This document shows positions 33,674-46,100 of a DNA stretch of 64,000 bases, one piece after another. The translations under genes and the position numbers were made by a program. Location of the stretch: assembly GCA_902728285.1 (NCBI GenBank), contig CACVBU010000871.1, positions 496,001 to 560,000 on the forward strand. Direction: 5' to 3'. This stretch comes from Clytia hemisphaerica. Taxonomy: Eukaryota; Cnidaria; Hydrozoa; Leptothecata; Clytiidae. The notes beneath the pieces were generated by a model. The model worked only from the letters and a program-made list of their open reading frames with translations, had not been told where the DNA came from and made no database searches. Each line of letters begins with the position of its first letter. Positions within the stretch are counted from its first letter, which is position 1.

Positions 33674-34126
33674 TCTTCAAACTTCCGTTAGTAGATATTT
33701 AATATAATTTATATTCATCACTTTTTCGTAATTTAACTCTAAAAAATAAATAGAAATGACTGTTATAATATTTCGTGGATCAAAATAACTTTTGCTTACC
33801 AACTTACCATAAATCAAACATAAAAAGCCAAGGTTGTGTGAATCAGGAAATTTCAAAACAAAAGATACATATTTATTTAAACGATATTTCGATCTTTACA
33901 GATCTTTATCAAATTACCAACTTACCATAAATACTAGAAAACAAATGTATATCAGCCATAAACAGTTTTAATACGAGATTTCTTTCTGAAGGAATTATCA
34001 GGGAGTAAAATCACTATTTCTTGCTAAATAACTATTTCTAACTGAGACGGAAAACTTTGACAAAATTTCTGTGAGACGGAAATCCGTCTGAGACGGAAGA
34101 ACTTTGATCACTGAAATAAGATTTCA

Positions 34127-37100
34127 CTAATTAAGAAATACCTTATCATATTGACAAACAACAACATTATCCGTGTCAAACAAATCAGCTTGTTCTTCAT
34201 CATCAGTGACGTCATCTTCAGAATTTAACGGTTCCTCTTCCTTAACATGATAATAAACAAAACACATGTGTGGAAATTTTGAATTANAAAAAAGCTAGTG
34301 GAAAACACCCGTAAAAAACATTACGTCATGAATATCATGAATAATGATATGCTACGACCACACAATATTTTAAAGAAAGCCTTACCTCTCCCTCTGAGGA
34401 TGTGGTAGCAGTATTTGATGTGGAAGGTTCCACATGGACCATCTCCCAATTTGAATGTTCTTCTTTGTCTTGTTGTTCTACACCACAAATACCTTCCGCC
34501 TGGAGAATAACAAAGATTTCGGGTGAAATGCTAGTCTAGACCTTCAAATCATGCTAAAGCTGACACGAAATCAGATGACTAGTTAGGTTTTCCTCTATCC
34601 CTGTACATTACACTTTACAGCAACTTTTGTAGGTATGCAACGAATTGCTAAATGCCTTTAAAAACATTTCTCATACGCAACAAAGTGTTGTGGTGTTTGT
34701 GGTTTGGAGTAACTTTTCATAGCCAAATTCTTCATTGAGCTCCGAAGATTGGTAGAAAAACATGGATAATAAACCCGGGATAGGAAGTACTAGGCAAAAT
34801 TTGTATCGGGTCTGTGAGTGCCATAGGGGTACCTTTTTTACAACCTCGAAAGTTTCTCACAGGGGTACAAAAACCATAAAACATTAATTCAGTCTCTTAC
34901 AGGGTCCAAAAATTACAACATATCAAAAAATGACTCTCCATAAATTCCCGTAATTTAGACAAACATTTGAAAAATTGCCTGAAATTTGAGATAATAAAAG
35001 GGTTTCATAGGGTCGTAAAAAAGGCAAAAAGGAGCAATATTTTCGAAATTTAGTCTCCCATGACGTCGATTTTCGAATTTGACTCGAACATACCCGTCAC
35101 CACGCAAATCTAGTAAACCCCAGGATATTAAATACCCCACAAGCATGAGTGTGACAAATAAATACTTAACAAGCAACCCCTTACATGATATTTGAGGTAT
35201 GCAAAATTGACAGCATCGTGAGTGGTGAGGAAGATATTATCCATTTTGCACAATGAGGTGAAACCACCATGCTCAAGTGTTTGAAGCAGATTTCCTATAG
35301 TCAAGAAATGATTCAGAAAAAGTTTATGACCTATTCGATGGCGTATAACATTATACAGAATAAGTGATATTCCAAATGAAATTTGCAGTCCGTAGTTTTT
35401 TAACATTGCTCTAGAGAGAAAAAGTACCTTGTTGGAAAGATAATTTTGTGAGTACATTAATATGAATATTTTTAAAGCCTGTGATATAACTGTTTGCCAG
35501 GAAAACAAATACTTGGGAATAAATACTTGGGAATAAATACATGGGAATAAATACCTGGGAATAAATATGGAATAAAACGCTGGAATTACCTGGACAATGC
35601 GATAACAGAACATCCACATTATGTTTTCTATATTCGTTGCAAACCTGAATAAATAAAAATTTTAAGAATGGTTTAAAAAATAATTTTTCAAAACACCAAC
35701 ATGTTAACTTAGAATTTTGAAAACTGCTGGTGTTTTGGTTTTGAGCCCCGAATCTTATGCCAAAATAATAACTAACTGTCATGACAGAACTACAATATTT
35801 ATGGTCATTATCTACCTAAGTAAATCGCATTAGTGAATACCTTATTGGTATATATTTTCGCGTGTTACAAATTTTTGCGAATCGCGAATTTTTTTCGAAA
35901 AAACGTGTTTCACGTGTATTAAATTTCACGATTGCCGACTTCTGGAAAATTTTCGTGTGTATTAAATTTCGCGATTCACTAAACTAGGTATTTTAAGAAA
36001 GTGGGAATATAAAGCAAGAAAAAGATACGAAGAAAAAATTTTTCGCGCGTATTTAATTTCGCAATTTTGTAATTTTGAAAAATTTAAACAGTATTAAATT
36101 TCGCGAAAATTGATAAAAAAACTCGCGAAATTAAGTACCCGCGAAAATTTGTAACACGCGAAAATATATACCAATAAGGTAGATTCCATTGGATCTTTTA
36201 ACTTTGGAAATATGGAATTTCTATCCCCATTGGGATCTCAATAGGAGTTTTTATCCCCACTGAAGAAAAAAATTCCACCGGGCCTTTAAAACAGGGGTGT
36301 ACAAAGATAATAAACCTATTAAAAAGCATATTAAAAGTGTTCTGTCGTTCAATACGGGTAATATTAACCTTAACCAACGCACATAATATAATTTAACAAA
36401 AAAAAAAAAGTGAACATTGTATAAATACATACTGCTATGAGACATCCGACACCCATCGAATCTGCATATGAAATCTGTGAACAATCTAAGATGATAGTAT
36501 GTATTGGACAAAAAGGTGGCTTGCTTTGCGGTATGGTCACTTTAGTAATACTGATCTTTGATTCCGTTCTTTTTTCGTTTGGTAAGTGGCCATTTGCATT
36601 GTCTTCCATAAGTGAAATATCACCACTCGTCTTTGTATATGAAGAAAGAAGAAGGATTTTTCTGATTGGGTAAGATGTTGGTCAAATGAAAATGTTTCGT
36701 ATAAATGAATAACTTACAAGATTTTTTTTGAGGGATAAAAAGAAATGTCTGTACGATAGTGTAAGATTCAATTATTAAGTTTATTAAGTTTAAGCTTTAA
36801 GTAAGTAATATTTCAAAAAACTATGCGGTACGTTTTTCAACTTACATTATCTGCATCCAAGGGATTCTTAGGTGGTACATAACCGTTGATCTGTGAACGT
36901 TTAAAAAAAGGAGAAAATAATTGAAAAAAATTGTAGTCCTGTATGTTCATTGGTTATTTGATCAGTAGAAAGCAACCGTTTAATATTTCTCATGTTAGGG
37001 TTTAGGGTTAAACCCACAGCCAGGCCTTACAAGGGACTTCCTTTCATATCATATATCATATAAGGATCAAGGGTAAGTTTAAATTGGAAAGCAAATATCC

Positions 37101-40100
37101 ACCATCTTTATTGGATTTTTTAATATGCTCCAGAAGAAGTCATTCTGAAAACATTAACGTCAACCCGCACATCACCAAATTGGAATTTGAAAAAAGTAAT
37201 GGTGCGCTATCATGCACTTTAACGCGCGCTTCACTTTGCGCGCCTTCAATCGCACTTTTTCGAAAAAGCTTCCACGATGGTCAAAGAATGAAGCAACTCC
37301 ATTGGCGCGATCTGCCGTCCACGGTTTAAAAAAGTTGAAATGTGTTCAACTTTTCTTTCGAGCGCGCGCTACATTTTTATGATGTAATCTTTTTTCCAAG
37401 CAAAAAGGATTGAAGCCAAAAAGTGCGATTGAAGGGGAGACCAGCCTTAACTTCGGGTAGAGAGATAGTAAAAAGAGAGCTTCCAGGGCGTCTTCTTCTT
37501 AAGTCTATTACTACTGATACAATTCCGAATGTAGAGCATGCAATGAAACCTCTTTGCTTTTATAAACATTTTCTAATACCTGATTTTGATCTTTAGGATT
37601 CGGTGTATGTAACTGGTAGCATTTTGGAACTGCCCATTTAATGCAATGTAATGGAGAAACAGTGGCTTTGTATAATGTCTTCTGGAAGAATTCTGTGTTG
37701 GCGTAAAACAATGGAGCGTGGAAGCGGAAGATTTTGATACCTGGCATCTCGTTGGCCTAAAATATCAATTAAGTTTAAACTAAAACTGTAAAAATTAGTA
37801 ACATTTCTCAAAAACGCCCTAACATCTTAAAAAGACTGTTCTCAGCCTCATTTCAACCTTCGTACCGTGTTCAGCCTTATTTTTCGTCAAATTTCATGAA
37901 TTCTATACCAACAGAGAAAATAGAATTTACTGGCACTAAAGTCATTCCATTGAAATTTCGACCTTAGAAAACTCGTACTTGATATTCTTATCAACTCTAA
38001 GTAACTGGTAGTTGTCTTCGTTTTCGGGTTCGGTAAAAGAGAATATTTAAATGGAATTCAAATAAGACGAAGGATTTTTCGATAAATCTTACAGGTTCAA
38101 TGCCAATAGTTGTGTAAATTTCTGTGTCTTTTATATTCCCCATCAATGAACTACTTGGCCTAAAATGATAAATATAAAACAATGTAGAAAGCAGTTTCCT
38201 ATGTGTTTATGGACCTTCGTTGTAAAACATGCATCAAAATACATCATAACTAGTTGTTCCAGACTAGTATGGATTTTCTCCAGCAAAAATGTGATAAGAA
38301 AATCGCTCGGTGGGATATATCATAAGTCCATACCTAGATGCCCTTACAACGGTGGCTAAGAGATTGAGAACAAATCCAATACCGAGACCATAATCAACAC
38401 CACAACATATCACGGCAATGAAACTGCTTATCCAGATGGCCTGTATAATATTGAGAAAGAAGAAACAGTTAAAACGCACACACATACATGCACGCACGCA
38501 CGTAAACAAGAGAATAGCTAATTCGGGGAGTATAGTGACTATAGTATATAGTATAGTAACTATGTTGGATTTAACGTTTTGTTATAACAATTTTGAGAGC
38601 ATTTCTAAAGTGCAAAAAAGAACAAATACGTTATAAGGTAATTGTTATTTAAGCAATTTAAGATCTATTATAAAGACATGTGAAAGCGAAATGTACTCAC
38701 AGCATCGATTTTGGAGACTTTGAACAAGACTTTCACAACACCAAATTGACGTAGTAATCCCTTCAACGCAACCATGATGATAGAAGCTAGAATTGCCTAG
38801 CAAAAATAACATTGGAATTAACTTAAGGAAAGAAATTTTCGCGGAAGTTAATTTCGCGGTTCACAGCTCAAAAATTGGGAAGTTTCACGGTTTAATTTGA
38901 TTTCACGGTTGAGAGAATTTTTTGTTTACAAAATGGCCTCTTTTGCCCTAAAAAGACCAATTTTAGATGTGATCTTTTTAAATCCTGAGAATATTCGTGT
39001 TTCGCGGAATTTAATTTAATTTCATCAAATTCCGCGAAAATTTCTTCCCTTGAATAAAAGATTATCATGACCTGCTGACTAATAAAGTACTCATGAAAAA
39101 GGTGTGGTCAGTACCTGGGGATTCAACATGTGGAATACAACCATACTTACATTAGGTAAAAATCGAAATATTGGCGCCAAAACCGTTAATGTTAACAGAA
39201 TCAATGCTACAGCATAGACGTTGGCAACCTAGAAATATACATTGAAAGCCAAATGATGCTATCCGTCACCTGTTGGGGTTTTTTAAGCGATGTCGATTTT
39301 ATGTTTGCAAAAAAGACAACTTTTGAAAAAAAAATTCAAAAACTTCTGCTTAAAACACTTGTGACCTGGGTGTTTTATAAAACCATAACACTTGTTTGGG
39401 TTAAGGAGCCATTCGAGTTATAGAGGTTCGAGACTTCATGCTGTGTTTACCTGTGTGCTACCCAATTGTTCTTGAAGCAAGGATCTTGACAATGAACCAG
39501 CAGATACGAAACATGAAAAGAAGCTGCTTACGATATTACTAAAGCCATACGCATACAACTCCTGTAGATCAAAACAGTTTGATTAAAAAAACATAGCTCA
39601 ATGGTCAGAATTGGTGGTTGTCACGATACAGCTATCAACCACTAACATTTATATACCCTGGACGAAGTTTCTCAATCACAGCTAAGCAAAATCTTTGATC
39701 GGAGTTTTTTTTTGAAAGTTGTATTGTAAATGCATTGAAGCACTAGATCTACTTTCTCTGGAATTATTTTGATGATGTAGCGCCGTTAAACGTTAATTTT
39801 TAACGCTGAAATGGCTTATTTGCGGTTATCACTTTCAAAAAATACCCTAATCAAAGATGGCGGAGATAGCTCTGTCCAGGGATATACAAAGGTCAGTACT
39901 ATCATCAACCCTTACCGGCGGGGTCGGCTTAAGAGGGGTCTGATAATGAATTTACAGGAAATGATTCAAAATTCTTTGTTTTATGAGAATGTCAATGCAA
40001 CGACTTCAGACATTTTGACGTCATTCCTTCCTGGTAAATTCGAACCTAGTCTCCTCACGTCTTAAAGGTTGATAGGTGTATTAAGGCCGGTCTCCACTTT

Positions 40101-43100
40101 CGCGCGAAATGAGCGACAGTTTTCTGCATAACCTTTTTTGCCTGAAGAAAAGATTACATCATAAAAAAGTTTCGCGGGAACAAAAAAAAAGTTGAAGGAA
40201 GTTCTACTTTTTTCATCCGTTACGTCAATTTCTACCAATGGAATTGCTGCATTTTTCAACCGCCCAATGACCTTACAAAAACGTCAAAAAGTTTTCGCTC
40301 ATGTCGCGCGAAATTGGAGACCGGCCTTTATACAATTAATACTTCCCAATGATGTTTAAAGTTATTAAAGGATCTCAGTTTTAATAAAGGTAAATGGGCT
40401 AATGAAGTTGAAAAGGAGATCCCACTTAAATAGAAAGCTTTATTGTAACAAACAAACGAACGAGTAACTTTTAAGTAATCCTTAAAGGAAGCAAGTTGGA
40501 CTGGCTTCTTTTTGCGTCTATTTGATACTATTCAAGAATTCAGAAAAACACTGTTACTTGTGCATTATTACTTTAGTAGGACATATTTTAAATAGAAATA
40601 CTTAAAACGAGCAAATGAGGATTTGTTACCACGTACCTGATTGACATCAATGATATCACCATTTTTCTTGGCGAACGCTTTAGATATGGATACACTGATA
40701 GCGTAACTAACCAAAGCTATGGTTAGCGAGTCCACCAACATTTCTTTGATCAGATCCGAGTTGAATGAAGGATATGTAATTGGTGGCATTCTAAAGGGTT
40801 ACAAATGTATAATATAATAAGTGCAATGGTTCGATAGGGTAAAAAGGATGGGCCTAAGCCCCCGGGGAGGGGTACTTAGGTAAAAATGGGTGCTGGGTAT
40901 GTTCGGACGGTAAGGGTCAGTTTTTTTACCCTTCAAAGTCTTTCTAAGGGTCCCGTAAGAGGTCCCGTCTGCACATACCCCTTATCCGCCAACCGTAGTA
41001 CCCCCCCCCGGGGCTTATGTATAATAAAACCATGGCCTTTAGAGTGAATACGTACCATACACGTAGTATCAGAATCTGTTTGGAGATTAAGTACCTTGCT
41101 GTTTAATTTGAAAAGTAAGTAAAGTTATGAGTAGTATGAGAGAATTGAGAGAATGAGAGAATTCCATGCATTTATTTTAAACTGAATAAAAATGTTTTGA
41201 AAATCCTTCTACAAAACAATTTCTAGAACTTCATTCACCCGGAGGGGGGGGGTACTTAGGCAAATAGAGGGTACGGTATGTAATTTTGGATTTCCAAAGT
41301 CCCGCTAAGGGTCGGGAAAATTAGAAAATCAAATTTCAGTCCTACTAAGGGTCGGAAAAATGGGAAAATTTCAACTTTTTACCCCCGGGAAGATCGAAAT
41401 TTGGTCAAAATTGGTCAAATTTGTCCCGCTAAGGGTCGTAAAATTCCCTAAATGTTCCTTTGTTTTCTCCTTTCACAAGGGTCAAAAGTCGGGCGGCACC
41501 CCCCTCTATCAAGCCTAGTAAACCCCACACTTATTTCGAGGTAGTAAGTTGCCGATAGCATAATCACTTACCCTTTAGGAACATTTTTCAATATGATGAC
41601 ATCATATCTATGATGAAAATCAAAACCATATGATAAACCAAGTCCCAGTGATATCTAAAAGCAATCAAAACGTTAAATCTGTGACATAAACAAAGTTGTT
41701 AGATTTAGAATTTCCAGTCTTAAACTTGGCTATGGGTTGTTAATTGTACATAATAAGAAGTCTGTTACTAAAGTTTATTCATCTTGGCAACCGGAGTACT
41801 GATAACTGAAAAATGACACTGTAAAGTAGCGATAGAAATGGTCGGGTGAGTGGCACCTTCCCCTACCTTTCGGTAGATAGCCATCGAAAGATGAGCCCTC
41901 GGGTCGCGTTAGACCACAGTCGCAGACTTCCTTATTTTAATCATGAACCCTGTGATTGATACGTGAGGATCTCCCGACGTGAATTCACATATCCGAGCAT
42001 AATATACTTACAACAATAAGTTCAGCTGGTATAGGGATTTTGATCTTCTCTTTATACTTTTGAGCGAAATGTTTCACCACAAGTAGAATAATAAATGCAA
42101 CCAACCCAATCAAAAAAGAAACGTAATTCGCTTGTTTGATATTGTAAAATATATAGCCGTAAATCTGAAAATGAAAAAAGTTTAAAAATAAATCGTTTTC
42201 TAACTGAGAAGGCAGAAGCTTTGTAATGAGCCGAGTGATTTAAGCCGTTAGCTCGCTAGAATCCAGGAGTCCATTCTGTCAATAGATAAACAAGTCAGCT
42301 GGTTTTGGACAATGATCGAAATTTAGCTTACTGAGCTATTCACGTAAAATATCGACTATAACAACACTACAGGGCCAATAAATAATTCGGCCGGGGAATA
42401 TGAAAATATCAGTTCTAAACTTGCTAGATGATGCATTTAAAGTCTAATATTAATAGTACATCAGAGCCCCCGTCCCGCCAATTTCAGTTGAAGCGTGGCT
42501 GAAACATAAAATTCTTTATTGTCAACACAGTCCATGATATTCATTACGTAATGCTTTCTACGGAAACAACCCAGTTTTGGCCATTAGCAGCAAATTTCAA
42601 ACAATTTTTCTCTACCTTAGATTTGTCTTTACTGGCAAAAACCAGGGTATCTTCGCAAAAAACAACAACATTGCGTCATAAATCAGGCCCGTAGCATCCG
42701 GGGGGGGGGGGGGGGGGGGCAAAAAAAAGTTGGTAGCTTTGAAAAATCTTGTATTACTGGCTTCATTTTGAACATTAATCCGTTTTCCAAAATCTAGCGA
42801 AATTGCGAAATTTTTTCTTGTTGTAAATTTACGAAAACAAATTGCCGAATAATTTTAAATAATCACAAAGTGATGTTCGGGTTACAGCCAAAAAGTTTGA
42901 ACAACCAAAGTTCACCGGGATTTACTAATCAAAATGTAATCATAATTAACGCTAGCCAAGATTGGAAGTAATCGAATTTGAAAAACCAAGTCCTGCTGTC
43001 AGATATCAGAAAGAAATATATAAACTCACCTTAAATAAACTGAAGAAACCACTTGTGTCTGCTCTTGGTATGTTCATTCCCACTAAATGTTTGACTTGAC

Positions 43101-46100
43101 TGGTGGCAATGTGAAATGCTGCACCAGTAGTGAAGCCACTGATCAATGCATCTGACAAAAAGATGGTGATGAAGCCAAAACGAAGAAGACCAAATATCAC
43201 CTATGGAATGAATTGAAACCTAAGGTCAAAAGATGCGGATTTTTGCCTGATAGCTAATTGGTTTGGACAGCTTATGTCCTGAAGCTTGTGAAGCTAAAAC
43301 GAACAAGCTAGATGCTGAATGGACCTACCTGATGATGAAAATTAGATAGCAATGACGAGAAATAAAAACAAAATCAATCAGAAAATATAGCGGTTAGCGA
43401 AAATGCATTCAATTTCATCATTGATTGTTGATGGGGGAAGAGGGAAAACTCCCTACTCCCCGTAGGGAAAAAAGAAATAGAAAGTTCCGGTTGCAAAATT
43501 GCAAAAGTTTTATTGACAATCATGCTTCATGACATGGCATTGTTATCAATAATTTTTTTTAAGTGAAAAAACAAAGAAATATAAGGAAAAAGCCCAATTC
43601 AAATCTGCAAAAACGGCGATTTCCGGCATACTTCCGGCATTTTCGGCCAGAAAAATATGATTCTCAAAAATCCGAATCGGCCACACTTAGGGCATTGCTG
43701 ATACACATCTTTGTGCAAAAATCGGGAAAAACGAATAATGAAATCTCGAAAAAATGGCAACAAACCGGTTTTGACGGCATATTTCCGGCATTTTTGTCCG
43801 AAATTTTTTTTCTTCAAAAAATCAGGCTCCGTCACATTTTAGGTATTGCCATTTTGCATCAGTGTGCAAAATTTCATAAAAAAAGATAAAGTACAGCTCG
43901 AGAAATTCAAGAAAATTCGAGTCTTTCCGGGGAAATTAGGTTGTTCCAGCGATTTTTAAATAGTTCCGGCTTCAAAAATCAATTTTATTGAAAGTTGAAA
44001 CATGCTTGATGGTGGGCATTGCTATTAATAATGTTTTTGAATTAAAAAACAACCAATTATAAGGAAAAAGTCCAATGAAAATCCAGAAAAACGGCGATTT
44101 CCGGCATATCTTTTTTATTTTTATTTTTATTTTTTATTTATTTTTATTTTATTTTTATTTATTTTCATTTTCGGCCGGAAAATTTTTTTCTTCGAAAATT
44201 AGGCTCCGTCACTTTTTAGGAATCATCATTTTGCATCTTTGTGCCAAAAATCAGAAAAAACTAATGAGCCGATCCCGAGAAAAGTTGGTAACAGACGAAC
44301 GAACGAATGGACGGACGAACATGGGTTAATTCAAAGGACATCTACCAGGGTACCCGGAGGTAGGTCCAAAAGACCAAAAATACACGCTTTTTTATAAGAA
44401 TAGTGTTTTTTTTTTGGCTGAGGGTGAGCATTATTCTCATTTTTCTATTGTTCTAAACAATAGGCATATTGTTCTAACTCCGAAATCTCACCTTGATATT
44501 CTTATAGAAGTTATTCTTATAAAAAAAGGCGTGCATCAATTATTGAAGAAGCTGGAAGAAGTGTAAGCTAAGGTCAAAGCTTAGGAGGACCTTCGCAAAC
44601 ATGTTTGTTATAAAAATACTTTTTTTTGCAAAAAAAAGAACTCGTGAGGGTGAGTCGAGAAGAAAAAACCGGGAACGGATTTGACAAAAATACTGAATTC
44701 ATTTGCTATTTTTGAGATTTTGAGATCAACTTCCTCGTATATTTTTTAATTGAAACATTTGGACATCTTTCACTCGCTTTCAATATAAGAAAAGGTGATA
44801 TTCAATGTAGTATAGTAGCAGGAAGTTGCTGACCTTTACTTCCTTTACTTCCTCACGCACATCTTGTAGTACTCATTCGCCCTCACGCCCCAATAACCAA
44901 ACTATAACCGCTTCAATAAAGCACACATTTCCGTCCTAGATACACGTTGTTTTTTATAAGAACAAACTATATAAGAACATAACGCTTCGAAGACCAAAAT
45001 AATAAGAACAAGTTACGAACGATCTGAGGCTCCCAGACTCATCCAATTTTATAGGAAATTGCACAAGAATAACCGCAAAATGGTGAAAATAAGAACATCT
45101 TAAGAACATCTATAGGCTTAAAACTTAAAAAGTTAAAAATATTCTGAAGGCTTCAGAAATTTTGGATGTTCTTAAAGAGAAAGGTGTACATTTGGAAGTT
45201 GTTTTTAGAACATACCTTTCCTTCATCTAAAAACACTTTTGGTAGTTTTAAAAGTAATATAGTATCAATTTAAACTGCTTTTAACGCCTTATTGAAGTAG
45301 TTAAGGTTTAAGTAACTAGGGGTGGGTGACATCCGACTAAAAGTCTTCATCTCGTAAAATAGAGGGAGAAAGGGGGACTTCCTTTAAAGTTGTTAAGGGA
45401 GTGAGGGAGGAAGGAAGAGGGGGTTCCTTTTAAAACGGTTAAGGGAGTATGTATCATTTGACCTACTACGCCTATGTAATTGAACAATAACGTACGCAAT
45501 CTTCCTAGGTTTAACTGATATAAAAAGACGGCTTGCCACGGAGAAAAATCATTCTCAACACTTAAGAACCACACTAAAAGAGCAAATTCTTCTATATTAA
45601 TTAAATCGATGAAAATGTTGAAAGCTTTATTGTTTATCTCATTCGTTATTTATGCTGTCCAAGGTAAGTACAATAAACCAGCTGCGCTGGAAGCTCTGGC
45701 TCAAGAGAATAAAAGATGTGAAAGATGAGTTTGTTGAGTAAGCTGTGTTAGAACGTTGCCCACAAACTAGAATCAGAACAGATCAGAAAAGCAAAGTAAT
45801 AATTCTATTGCAGAACGAGTATGAGAAATAATCTTAACGAATATAAATCCGGGGGGGGGGTACTAGGGTTGGTGAATGAGGGGTATGTGCGGACGGGACC
45901 TCCGAAAACCGACCCTTAGAGAGACCAAATTTTAGTGAAAAAGTGACCCTTAGAGAGACTTTTTCGAAAAATTTTCTCTGATTTTTAAAAATTTCCTACC
46001 CTTAGTGAGACTTTTTTGTATTTTTTTCTCTCAAAATCAAATTTTTTTTCTAAAAATCGTGATTTTTCCCACCCTTAGAGAGACTACTTTGAAATTTCCT

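Larger units (their letters stand above)
29612..34113 (-). mobile_element. hAT transposon, almost complete
   Basis: Left end 'CAGTGGTCAAAGCAG', right end (complement) 'CAGTGATCAAAGTTC'. CAGTG...CAAAG is a typical hAT tip. Subterminal GAGACGGAA motifs occur once near the left end and three times near the right, and are likely transposase-binding sites (inference). A near-palindrome GGCCCCACCATGGTTGGGGCC-type lies at about 29692. The transposase gene is on the - strand. The 8-bp flanks (TCAATTTT versus AAATAAGA) do not match, so the target duplication is lost or one end is rearranged. Confidence 0.8.

Noticed and set aside
39811-40065. 84-codon + strand ORF in an SLC26 intron
   Set aside because: No upstream or downstream splice partners and no recognisable motif; consistent with chance.
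41822-41960. GC-richer patch resembling a structural RNA
   Set aside because: No tRNA cloverleaf, A/B boxes or rRNA core motifs could be made out.
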